From: DASSFG01 sp035547915
GTDB lineage: Bacteria; Planctomycetota; Planctomycetia; Pirellulales; JAICIG01
Direction: 5' to 3'
Assembly (NCBI GenBank): GCA_035547915.1
Contig: DASZTS010000007.1
Span: forward strand, 1-64,000
Length of the DNA stretch: 64,000 nucleotides
Of this stretch, positions 35,901 to 44,106 are shown piece after piece. The notes beneath the pieces are model-generated. The model was given only the letters and a program-made list of their open reading frames with translations, did no database searches and was not told where the DNA came from. The position numbers and the translations under genes are program-made. Each line of letters begins with the position of its first letter. Within the stretch, counting starts at the first letter, position 1.

Positions 35901-38621
35901 CTAACCGGTCACCAACTGCGCCTCGACGCGGTGTGGCAGAATCACAGGCTCCGGTTCGGGAAGCAACGCAGGTCCGGCGGCGACCAAGGCCTCGTTCAGG
36001 TCGATTTCGCGCCCGGGGACACGTTGCTGAAGATACTGCCTGACGAAGTCGACCGTCTCGTCAACCTCGTCGGCTTGGATCACCAGCAACTCGCCCGGTT
36101 GCGCCATCGCGAGCGCCTTCTCGACCGCCGCCACGGCACCCTGGATCTCGAATACTTCGCGGGCGCGTGTCCCGCCCGTCATGCCGCGACGGAAGAGGCC
36201 GATGATCTCCCCTTCGGCACGGCCGCGGCGATAATGATCTTCATACAGGATCACGCGGTCAAATGTCCGGCCCAGCAACGCGCCTTGTTCGATCAGGTCG
36301 CTATCGCGGCGATCACCGGCCGCCGTGTAGACAATCGAGCGCTGGCCGTGCGGAAACTGCTCGACCACCCCGGCGATCGCCTCGAGCGCCGAGACATTGT
36401 GACCGTAATCGACGATCACCGTCGTGTCGCGGATTTCGAGCAAATTGAAGCGGCCGGGTGATTGCTCCAGGCTGGCGGCGAATGTCGCCAGAGCGGCGGC
36501 TACCTGCTCGAAGCTCTGCCCCAGCGCCCAACCGGCGGCAGCCGTTGCCAAGGCGTTTTCTACCTGGAAGCCGATGCGCCCGCGGTGCGTCAGCGGCACG
36601 CGATCGACGGACGTAATGACGGTTTCCTCCGCCCCTTCGGCCGCCACAATCTGTCCGCCGCGAACGAAAACCGCGCGGCCGCCCGTCTCGCGGTGCGAGG
36701 CGATCAGCGGATCATGGGCATTCGTCGAGAAGTAGATGACCTTGCCGGGGCATTTCTCGGCCATGCCGGCAGCCAACGGATCGTCGGCCTTGAGCACCGC
36801 ATATCCATGGGGGGCCACCGCTTCGACGATGCACCGCTTGACCCGCACGAGTTGTTCCAGCGTATCGACGCCGCCGACCCCCAAATGGTCGCCGCCGGCG
36901 ATGTTTGTCACGACGGCCACGTCGCATAGATCGAATCCGAGCCCCTCGCGCAGGATGCCGCCGCGAGCGCACTCGAACACGGCCGCTTCGACCTGCGAAT
37001 TGAACAGCACCGCCCGAGCGCTTTTCGGGCCGGCGCAGTCACCGCGGTCGATGCGGCGTTGGTCGATGTAGATGCCGTCGGTGCAGGTCATGCCCACGGT
37101 CAAACCTTGCGACCGTAACAAATGGGCGATGAACCGGGTCGTCGTCGTCTTGCCGTTCGTGCCGGTCACGGAAACGATCGGGATGCGGCCCGTCTCGTTC
37201 GGCGCGAACATCGTGGAGAGAATCGCCGCGCCGACCGGTCGCGGTTGTCCACTGGAGGGCTCGATATGCATCCGCAAGCCCGGCCCGGCGTTGACCTCGA
37301 CGATGGCACCACCCTGGTCTTCTAGCGGCCTGCCGATATCGCTCGCCAGCACGTCGACCCCTGCCACGTCGAGACCTACGGTGCGGGCGGCGTCGATGGC
37401 CCTCGCGGTGATCTCCGGGTGAACCAGTTCGGTCACGTCGGCCGCCGTGCCGCCCGTGCTCAGGTTGCCGTTGCGGCGAATCAGAACCGGTGTGCCCGCC
37501 GGCGGCACCGACGACGGCAACAAGCCCTGCTCGGCGAGCACGCTCATCGCCACCGGGTCGAGACGAATCTTGCTCAGCGGCGTGGCGTGGTCGTTGCCGC
37601 GGCGCGGATCGGTGTTGACGTGGTCGATCAATTCGGCCACGGTGTGGATGCCGTCACCCATAACCTGCGCCGGTTCGCGTTTGGCGGCGGCTACGAGCTT
37701 TTCGCCGATGATCAGCAGGCGATAATCGGCCCCGACAACGAACTTTTCGCACACGACCGAATAGCCGCCTTCGGATGCCGTGTTGAAGGCCGCCACGACC
37801 TGTTCCTTGGTGGTCAGGAAGGTCGCCACGTTCTTCCCCTGGTTGCCGAACTGCGGCTTGATGACCACGGGTGTGCCGATTTCTTGGGCGGCCGTCCACG
37901 CGTCTTCCGCATTCGCCACCGGACGCCCCTCCGGTACGGGTACGCCGGCCATCCGCAGCATCATCCGCGTCAGGTCTTTGTCCTGGGCGATCTCTTCGGC
38001 GATGGCGCCGGTGCGGTCGGTTTCCGCAGCCCAGATGCGGTGCTGCCTCTTTCCATAACCAAGCTGGACCAGATTGCCGTCATTGAGCCGGCGGACCGGA
38101 ATTCCACGTGCCTTGGCGGCATCGGCAATCGCCCGTGTGCTGGGACCGAGCCGCAAGCTCTGATTCAGGTCGCGCAGTCGAGCGATCTCGGCTTTCATGT
38201 CGAAGGGCCGGTCGTAGACCGCGGCCAGGCATAGTTCGCGAGCGGTGCGGAGCGCCGCTTCGGCAAACGATTCTTCTTCGTACTCGACGACGACCTTGTA
38301 GACGCCCTCGACCGAGGTTTCGCGTGCCCGTCCGTAACCAGCCGTCGCCCCAGCCAACGATTGTAGCTCGAGCGTTACGTGTTCCAGGATGTGGGCTTGG
38401 TAGGTTCCACGGCGGAGTCGCTCGAAAAAGCCCCCACGCTCACCAACACTGCAACGATGTTCGATCATCGTCGGCAGCCAAGCCATCAACCGGTCGTTGA
38501 AGCCCGGCAGCTCGTTGGAAGGCGAATCCTTCAGATCACCGAGATCGACCCAGGCCTCCAGCACCGGAAAGTTTGCCCAGATGTTCGGTCCACGCAACAC
38601 CAGAATCTTCTGTATTTCCAT
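35901..38621 (-). CDS. cphA: Cyanophycin synthetase
   Basis: A 906-residue enzyme that polymerises Asp and Arg into cyanophycin, a nitrogen reserve granule, using ATP. The N-terminal domain (MEIQKILVLRGPNIWANFPV) is typical of CphA. An ATP-grasp domain at about 200-480 adds Asp to the chain (VVIKPQFGNQGKNV, AIVEVNAGPGLRMH). A Mur-ligase-like domain from about 490 adds Arg, with P-loop SVTGTNGKTTTTRF and VVTNIAGGDHLGV. Length and all motifs are complete. ATG 38621 fits the family start. The gene is divergent from the transporter operon at 39.3 kb. No cyanophycinase (cphB) or second synthetase is in the window. argG, which feeds Arg synthesis, lies 14 kb away. Confidence 0.93.
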   Translation of the reverse strand: MEIQKILVLRGPNIWANFPVLEAWVDLGDLKDSPSNELPGFNDRLMAWLPTMIEHRCSVGERGGFFERLRRGTYQAHILEHVTLELQSLAGATAGYGRARETSVEGVYKVVVEYEEESFAEAALRTARELCLAAVYDRPFDMKAEIARLRDLNQSLRLGPSTRAIADAAKARGIPVRRLNDGNLVQLGYGKRQHRIWAAETDRTGAIAEEIAQDKDLTRMMLRMAGVPVPEGRPVANAEDAWTAAQEIGTPVVIKPQFGNQGKNVATFLTTKEQVVAAFNTASEGGYSVVCEKFVVGADYRLLIIGEKLVAAAKREPAQVMGDGIHTVAELIDHVNTDPRRGNDHATPLSKIRLDPVAMSVLAEQGLLPSSVPPAGTPVLIRRNGNLSTGGTAADVTELVHPEITARAIDAARTVGLDVAGVDVLASDIGRPLEDQGGAIVEVNAGPGLRMHIEPSSGQPRPVGAAILSTMFAPNETGRIPIVSVTGTNGKTTTTRFIAHLLRSQGLTVGMTCTDGIYIDQRRIDRGDCAGPKSARAVLFNSQVEAAVFECARGGILREGLGFDLCDVAVVTNIAGGDHLGVGGVDTLEQLVRVKRCIVEAVAPHGYAVLKADDPLAAGMAEKCPGKVIYFSTNAHDPLIASHRETGGRAVFVRGGQIVAAEGAEETVITSVDRVPLTHRGRIGFQVENALATAAAGWALGQSFEQVAAALATFAASLEQSPGRFNLLEIRDTTVIVDYGHNVSALEAIAGVVEQFPHGQRSIVYTAAGDRRDSDLIEQGALLGRTFDRVILYEDHYRRGRAEGEIIGLFRRGMTGGTRAREVFEIQGAVAAVEKALAMAQPGELLVIQADEVDETVDFVRQYLQQRVPGREIDLNEALVAAGPALLPEPEPVILPHRVEAQLVTG

Positions 38622-39293
38622 GCCTCTTCGCTCAAGAATGCCCAGGGGCCGACTTTACTAGAAATTATGGCTCGCGTCCCGACACGAGCCGCAGATACTG
38701 CATCGGTTTACGCGGCTAACGCAGCCGCTGTTTGATGGTAAACACAAAAACACGTTATCGCCATGTTTCAGGCACTGCCGCAGAGGACTGCCACTTCGGG
38801 ATACCCACCTGCGATACGGTTGCTTGGAAACGGTACGTCCGACCCACCGCCGGTGGACGAAACTTGTCCACCATTACGGCGCCGCCAGCAAGGCGTACGA
38901 GGAATCGTTCTCTCGCTGTACATCGGTGGACAATCTGGCCGGCATGACCCTCCCTACGCGAACGACCGTGCATACCGGTGAAACCGGGAATGCAGGCGGT
39001 GTGCGCCATCCGCGCTCTCTTCACAGGACGTCCTTTAAGACGTAAGAACGCTTCGTGCAGATCTCTATCGAATCCTGAATCGGCCGTTCCACCGCCGCCA
39101 GCACAGAAAGACACCGGTCTGACTTAAACCGGTCGCTGGTTACATTCAAGCTCGAGCTACCCAAATCGCGCAGCTTGGCGGTCATCATCATACATGAGAT
39201 GCCGTCGCCAGCCAAATCGTTACCACTCTTTCGTCGATTTTTTTCCCTTGACCGGTAGCCGGATGCCGACCGACCGCAATCTGTATAAAATGC
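38622..39293. other. Divergent regulatory region of the cyanophycin locus
   Basis: About 670 bp between cphA (leftward) and the ABC gene (rightward). Promoters for both should be here, but no pair of -35/-10 boxes at the right spacing is clear (TTGACC at 39248 and TATAAA at 39284 are 30 bp apart). A 119-codon frame at 38755-39114 on the minus strand has no recognisable features. Confidence 0.4.
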
Positions 39294-41747
39294 GTGCGGA
39301 GCACCTGTGCGGATTATCGTATTGGGCAGCAACAGTTTGTCGCTCTGGAATTCGCCTTTGAAGTCCCCAAACTGCTCCTTTGGGTGTCGAGCCGGCCGCA
39401 ATTGGCGGGCCGGATCGACACACCGGCGCCCGCCGGTTGCAATAACCCGCTAGACCGCTTGGAGATAGTCCTCTTGGCCGACAGGTCCGACGAGATCAGT
39501 CAACTGCCCAAGCAGTGGCAGCGCGACGTCCGACGACAGCTCGATCCGGGCGAAAATCTGCTCGCCTGGTTCGAACCCGACCTGGACACCCGGTTGAGGT
39601 ATGCCCGTGGGTTGGTGTTGGTCACCGATCGGCGGGTGCTGACAACCGTGGGCGGCGAACCGGCGGAATCGGCATCGGCGGTCCCACCCCATTGGCGGTC
39701 GTGGCCGCTGGATAGTGTCACGACATTCGGTTCCGTGCCCGAGGCGGGAGTCGGCACACTCGAATTACTCGCTACGGGCGAACGGCTGGCACACTGGCAC
39801 TACACACTCGGGCGGGCCCCGAATGCCGATCGCCTGGTGCAACAATTCGCCGCATTTCGGCGCAGCGCGCTCGCCGGTCGCGATCGATCCGGTGATGAGG
39901 AAGAGAACAAACGGTGTTGTCCCGACTGCGGTGCCGACCTACCGGTGGAATCGCTCGATTGCCCATTCTGTGGCACGAACAAGACAGCGCGGCCCACTCG
40001 ATCGCTACTGCGACTCGTTCGCTTTGCCCGCCCACACGCTCGCACGGTGGCCCTGGGCTTCATGCTTACGCTGGCCGGAACGGCAGCGGGACAGGTTCCG
40101 CCCTATCTCACCATGCCGCTCGTCGACAAGGTGCTGATCCCGTTTCAGACCGGAGAACAAGACGTCTCGTTCGGCCACGTCAAATGGTATCTGGCCGGAC
40201 TGTTCATGGCAGCCATTCTGGCCTGGGCCTTCAACTGGGCGCGTACGTACGTGTTGGCCTGGGTCTTTGAACGCATCAGCGCCGACCTGCGCAACCACAC
40301 CTACGCCCATCTGCAACGGCTGTCGTTGGAATACTTCGGCGGCCAACGCACGGGCGACCTGATGGCCCGCGTGAGCACCGACACGGAACGGATCTGCAAT
40401 TTCCTCTCGCTCAATCTGCTCGATTTCGGCACCGACCTGGTCATGATGACCATGACGGCGTCGATCTTGTTCTGGATCAATCCGTGGCTGGCCCTGGTCA
40501 CGTTGCTGCCGTTCCCGATGCTCGGCTGGATGGTTTTGAATGTGCGCGAACGGCTGCGCACGGGCTTTCTGGAGGCCGGCCGCGTGTGGGGCGACATGAC
40601 GAGCGTCTTGGCCGACACGATCCCTGGCATCCGCGTCGTCAAGGCCTTTGCCCAGGAGCAACGGGAGACCGACCGTTTTCGCCAGAGCAACGATCAAGTG
40701 CTGGCCGCCAACGACCGCGTGAACCGGGTCTGGTCGTTCTTCGGCCCGGCCGTGACGCTGTCGACCGAAGTGGGATTGCTGGTCATCTGGGCCTTTGGGG
40801 CGTGGATGATCTCGGAAGGCCGGATCAAGGTCGGCGTGCTCACCGCATTCACGGCCTACATGGCCCGCTTCTATGCCCGGCTCGATTCGATGAGCCGCAT
40901 GGTAGCCGCGGTGCAGCGCGCGGCGGCCAGCGCGCAGCGTATCTTCGAGATCCTCGATCAGGTGCCGAGCGTACGCGAACCGGAGCACCCTGCCAGCCCT
41001 GGACGCTTGGAGGGCCAGATCGAGTTGCGGCACGTTGGGTTCCAATACGGCAATCGCCCTGTGCTCTCCGACGTGAACCTGACCATTCGGCCGGGTGAGA
41101 TGATCGGGCTGGTGGGTTCGAGCGGTTCGGGCAAGAGCACGCTCGTCAACCTGGTGTGCCGTTTCTACGACGTGAACGAGGGCGCCGTGCTGGTCGACGA
41201 CCAGGACATCCGGCGGTTCGCTCTGGAAGAATACCGGCGCCACATCGGCATCGTGTTACAGGAGCCGTTCCTATTCTATGGCACGATTGCCGAGAACATC
41301 GCCTACGGACGACCCGACGCTGGCACCGACGAAATCATTGCGGCCGCGCGTGCTGCCCGCGCCCATGAGTTCATCCTGCGCCTGCCCGATGGCTACGACT
41401 CGATCGTCGGCGAGCGCGGGCAAAAGCTCTCCGGCGGCGAGCGGCAACGAATCTCCATCGCCAGAGCGCTGCTCATCGACCCCAAGATCCTCATCCTCGA
41501 TGAGGCCACGTCGGCCGTCGACACCGAGACGGAGCGCGAGATCCAGCTCGCGCTCGATAACCTGATCCGCGGTCGTACGACGATCGCGATCGCTCACCGT
41601 CTCAGCACTCTGCGCCGGGCCGATCGCATCGTGGTGCTCGAGCACGGCAAGATCGTCGAAATCGGCCAGCACGACGACCTGTTGGAACAACAGGGCGCCT
41701 ATGCCCGGCTGCATCGGGCGCAACTTGAACTGGCGGGTGAGCTATGA
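39294..41747 (+). CDS. Cyanophycin-associated ABC transporter (permease-ATPase fusion)
   Basis: An ABC exporter-type half transporter of up to 817 residues. An N-terminal domain (about 60-230) is unusual and contains a zinc ribbon CCPDCGADLPVESLDCPFCG. Six membrane helices follow (about 245-540) with an ABC1 domain. The nucleotide-binding domain has Walker A GSSGSGKST, Q-loop IVLQEPFLFYG, signature LSGGERQR, Walker B ILILDEATS and a switch His in AIAHRLST. It ends in ATGA overlap with the DUF1854 gene. Neighbourhood with cphA matches the transporter family described as linked to cyanophycin metabolism; the substrate is not known. The start is uncertain: 39294 is GTG; TTG codons at 39459 and 39474 may be better. 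Confidence 0.88.
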   Translation: MRSTCADYRIGQQQFVALEFAFEVPKLLLWVSSRPQLAGRIDTPAPAGCNNPLDRLEIVLLADRSDEISQLPKQWQRDVRRQLDPGENLLAWFEPDLDTRLRYARGLVLVTDRRVLTTVGGEPAESASAVPPHWRSWPLDSVTTFGSVPEAGVGTLELLATGERLAHWHYTLGRAPNADRLVQQFAAFRRSALAGRDRSGDEEENKRCCPDCGADLPVESLDCPFCGTNKTARPTRSLLRLVRFARPHARTVALGFMLTLAGTAAGQVPPYLTMPLVDKVLIPFQTGEQDVSFGHVKWYLAGLFMAAILAWAFNWARTYVLAWVFERISADLRNHTYAHLQRLSLEYFGGQRTGDLMARVSTDTERICNFLSLNLLDFGTDLVMMTMTASILFWINPWLALVTLLPFPMLGWMVLNVRERLRTGFLEAGRVWGDMTSVLADTIPGIRVVKAFAQEQRETDRFRQSNDQVLAANDRVNRVWSFFGPAVTLSTEVGLLVIWAFGAWMISEGRIKVGVLTAFTAYMARFYARLDSMSRMVAAVQRAAASAQRIFEILDQVPSVREPEHPASPGRLEGQIELRHVGFQYGNRPVLSDVNLTIRPGEMIGLVGSSGSGKSTLVNLVCRFYDVNEGAVLVDDQDIRRFALEEYRRHIGIVLQEPFLFYGTIAENIAYGRPDAGTDEIIAAARAARAHEFILRLPDGYDSIVGERGQKLSGGERQRISIARALLIDPKILILDEATSAVDTETEREIQLALDNLIRGRTTIAIAHRLSTLRRADRIVVLEHGKIVEIGQHDDLLEQQGAYARLHRAQLELAGEL

Positions 41748-42259
41748 ACGATTCGCATTCCTCCGATCTTCCCTTCGACCTGCCGCCATCGCTCACCTCG
41801 GCGAGCGTCGAACTGTCGCGCGACGCTTGGGGACAACTGGCCTTCACCGACGCGAACGGCCAACGGCACGACAACGTCATACCGATCCGGGCGTTTCCCA
41901 TCACGGACTCCAACCGGCATCTGTCGATCTGCGACGGACGTGGCGCCGAACTCGCCTACTGCGAAGATATGGCACACCTAGCCGACGACGTACGCCGGAT
42001 GATCGAAGACGACCTGGCGCGGCGCGATTTTATCCCCAATATCGAACGCATCGTCCGCATCTCGTCGGGCCTTTCGCCGGAATGGACGGTCGAGACCGAC
42101 CGGGGCCAGACGACCTTTGTGATCGAAACCGAGGAGAACGTGCGCCGCCTGGGCCGCCATCAGGCCACCATCACGGACACGCACGGCATGCGCTATCTGA
42201 TCCGCGACCTCCGCGCCCTCGATGCCCCCAGTCGCCGCATGCTCGAACGGTTCTTGTAA
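41744..42259 (+). CDS. DUF1854 protein of the cyanophycin cluster
   Basis: A 171-residue soluble protein whose ATG overlaps the ABC gene stop (ATGA), giving translational coupling and probably a complex with the transporter. It has the DUF1854 pattern: a strand-rich middle (NVIPIRAFPITDSNRHLSIC), LAYCEDMAHLADDVRRMIED, FIPNIERIVRISSGLSPEWT, TTFVIETEENVRRLG and a final YLIRDLRALDAPSRRMLERF. No catalytic motif is known. The pairing ABC + DUF1854 next to cyanophycin synthetase recurs across bacteria, which is the basis for the call. Confidence 0.88.
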   Translation: MNDSHSSDLPFDLPPSLTSASVELSRDAWGQLAFTDANGQRHDNVIPIRAFPITDSNRHLSICDGRGAELAYCEDMAHLADDVRRMIEDDLARRDFIPNIERIVRISSGLSPEWTVETDRGQTTFVIETEENVRRLGRHQATITDTHGMRYLIRDLRALDAPSRRMLERFL

Positions 42260-42395
42260 CCGCGGCGGAGCGGGCTCTGAATGGGTGCGGCTCGAAGGGC
42301 TTCGCCGGCCGCGAGCACACGCCAATCGAAGTACCGCGTTCTCCGGCGGTCGTGATATACTGGCGTCGAACTCCCAAGCCCGCGAGATTTCGACG

Positions 42396-43790
42396 TTGTT
42401 TCCGCAAAGCCAAAACCGGTCTTTCAGTCGCCGTGAATGGATGCAGCTCGGCTGTTCCACGCTGGCCGGGATTACGTTGCCGGAACTGCTGACGGGCCGC
42501 GCCCAGGCCGCGTCGTCGAACCAGACCGGGCGGCCGAGGGCCAAGGCCGTGGTTCTGGTGCTGCTCACGGGCGGGGCGAGCCAGCAGGATACGTTCGATC
42601 CGAAGCCGGAGGGGCCTGAGGCGGCCCGGGGCGAATTCAAAGCGATCGACACGCAAACGCCCGGCGTGCAGTTCTGCGAACATCTGCCGCTCTTGGCCGC
42701 CCGCAGTAAGCAACTCGCCGTCGTGCGCTCGATGTCGCACGGCGACTATGGTCACTTGCCGGCGACGCACACCACGCTCACCGGCACGCAGATGCCGAAC
42801 CGGCGCAACAGCGATTTGGAGAACGTTCTGTCGCGCCGCGACTGGCCCTGCTACGCGGCCGGCCTCGATTACCTGCGTCCGCGTCACGATGGCATTCCCA
42901 ATGGCGTTACGCTGCCGCACCGCTTGATCGAAGGTCCGCTCACGTGGCCCGGACAGCACGCTGGCTTGCTGGGCGCAAGCCACGATCCGTGGGAGATCAA
43001 CCACGATCCCAACGACGCCAAGTTTCGCGTCGACAGCCTCGCCCTGCCGGCCGAGCTGAACGAAGGGCGCGTGGCGGGGCGTCGCTCGCTCTGGGCGGAT
43101 CTCGGCCGACGGCCGAGTTCTCCGGCCGCGCCGGCGGAGATGGCCATATTCGCCGAGCAGCAGGAACTGGCGATGACGCTGCTCACCTCGGGTAGGGTGA
43201 CCGAGGCGTTTCGCATCGATCGCGAGTCCGACGCGGTACGTGATCGATACGGCCGGCATATGTTCGGGCAATCGTTGTTGTTGGCTCGTCGCCTGGTCGA
43301 AGCCGGCGTGCCCATCGTGCAGGCCAACATGGGGATCGTACAAAGCTGGGATACGCACGCCGACAATTTCGGCCGCCTGAAGAACCAGCTTCTGCCTCCG
43401 CTCGATCGCGGCGTGGCGGCCCTCCTCGACGATCTGGCCGCGTCCGGCTTGCTCGACGAAACGCTCATCGTCATCGCCGGTGAGTTCGGCCGGACTCCCA
43501 AAATTTCGATGCTCCCCGGCGCGACGCTGCCGGGCCGCGACCATTGGGCGCCCGTCTACTCGGCCGTCTTCGCCGGCGGCGGCGTGCGCGGCGGGCAGGT
43601 CATCGGCCGGTCCGACAACCAGGCGGCTTTCCCCGTCACGCGGTCGTTCCAGCCCGAGGATTTGGGCGCGACCATCTACCACGCCCTGGGCGTCGACTCA
43701 TCCGCCGAGGTCCGCGATCCGCTCGGCCGCCCATTGCGCCTCAATAGCGGCGCGCCGATCGAAGCCCTGTTCAACGGCGCGCCGGTCTGA
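42396..43790 (+). CDS. DUF1501 Tat-exported protein
   Basis: About 464 residues with a twin-arginine signal (SFSRREWMQLGCSTLAGITL), so folded before export. It has DUF1501/sulfatase-like features: VVLVLLTGGASQQDTFDPKP, RSMSHGDYGHLPATHTTLTG, DTHADNFGRLKNQLLPPLDR, IVIAGEFGRTP and DHWAPVYSAVFAGGGVRGGQ. In planctomycetes these usually sit beside a DUF1549/DUF1553 gene; here the nearest one is 11 kb away. The start is uncertain: TTG 42396 is given because the signal follows; the frame stays open to 42222, inside the preceding gene. Function unknown; a phosphatase- or sulfatase-like fold is likely. Confidence 0.82.
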   Translation: MFPQSQNRSFSRREWMQLGCSTLAGITLPELLTGRAQAASSNQTGRPRAKAVVLVLLTGGASQQDTFDPKPEGPEAARGEFKAIDTQTPGVQFCEHLPLLAARSKQLAVVRSMSHGDYGHLPATHTTLTGTQMPNRRNSDLENVLSRRDWPCYAAGLDYLRPRHDGIPNGVTLPHRLIEGPLTWPGQHAGLLGASHDPWEINHDPNDAKFRVDSLALPAELNEGRVAGRRSLWADLGRRPSSPAAPAEMAIFAEQQELAMTLLTSGRVTEAFRIDRESDAVRDRYGRHMFGQSLLLARRLVEAGVPIVQANMGIVQSWDTHADNFGRLKNQLLPPLDRGVAALLDDLAASGLLDETLIVIAGEFGRTPKISMLPGATLPGRDHWAPVYSAVFAGGGVRGGQVIGRSDNQAAFPVTRSFQPEDLGATIYHALGVDSSAEVRDPLGRPLRLNSGAPIEALFNGAPV

Positions 43791-43841
43791 AGCACCGAGC
43801 ACGCTTTCCACGCGTAGCCCGCCCGGCTTGGGGTCTCACTC

Positions 43842-43867
43842 AGGGCCGTGCCTGCGCACGTGGCCCT
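43842..43867. terminator. Hairpin downstream of the DUF1501 gene
   Basis: AGGGCC pairs with GGCCCT and, inside, GTGC with GCAC, around a CTGC loop with a 2-nt bulge. No U-run follows. It lies about 50 bp after the DUF1501 stop. Confidence 0.35.
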
Positions 43868-43961
43868 TCAAGCAACGCCACATGCGACCGGCCGACGGGG
43901 CAAAATCGACGGCGCACGGCGCTAGCCAACCACAGGGGACGGCGCAATAATGCAGGATTCC

Positions 43962-44068
43962 CTCTTAGAGCAACCGACAAAACCGGATCGAGCGTCCGAA
44001 AAATCGGCGTTTCACGGCCGATCTTCTGCCCGCGGCGCTCCGACTCACGGGTTTTGTCAGCCTCTTAG
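43962..44068 (+). repeat. Dispersed palindromic element, copy C
   Basis: A well-preserved copy: TTAGAGCAACC, GACAAAACCGGATCGAGC, core AAAAATCGGCGTTTCACGG, then GCGGCGCTCCGAC and GGGTTTTGTC, ending CCTCTTAG. GACAAAACC and GGTTTTGTC are exact inverted repeats about 65 bp apart. It ends 38 bp before guaB. Confidence 0.8.
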
Positions 44069-44106
44069 CAGAAACCAAGAATCCGCGGCCCCGCCAGAGG
44101 CATCTC

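Noticed and set aside
38755..39114. 119-codon minus-strand frame between cphA and the ABC gene.
   Set aside because: Irregular composition, no motif, no ribosome binding site, and it lies in a divergent promoter region.
39248..39289. TTGACC and TATAAA as a promoter for the ABC gene.
   Set aside because: The spacing is 30 bp, far from the usual 16-18 bp.
42222..42395. Longer start for the DUF1501 protein at ATG 42222.
   Set aside because: It lies inside the DUF1854 gene and adds a leader unlike family members ahead of the twin-arginine signal.
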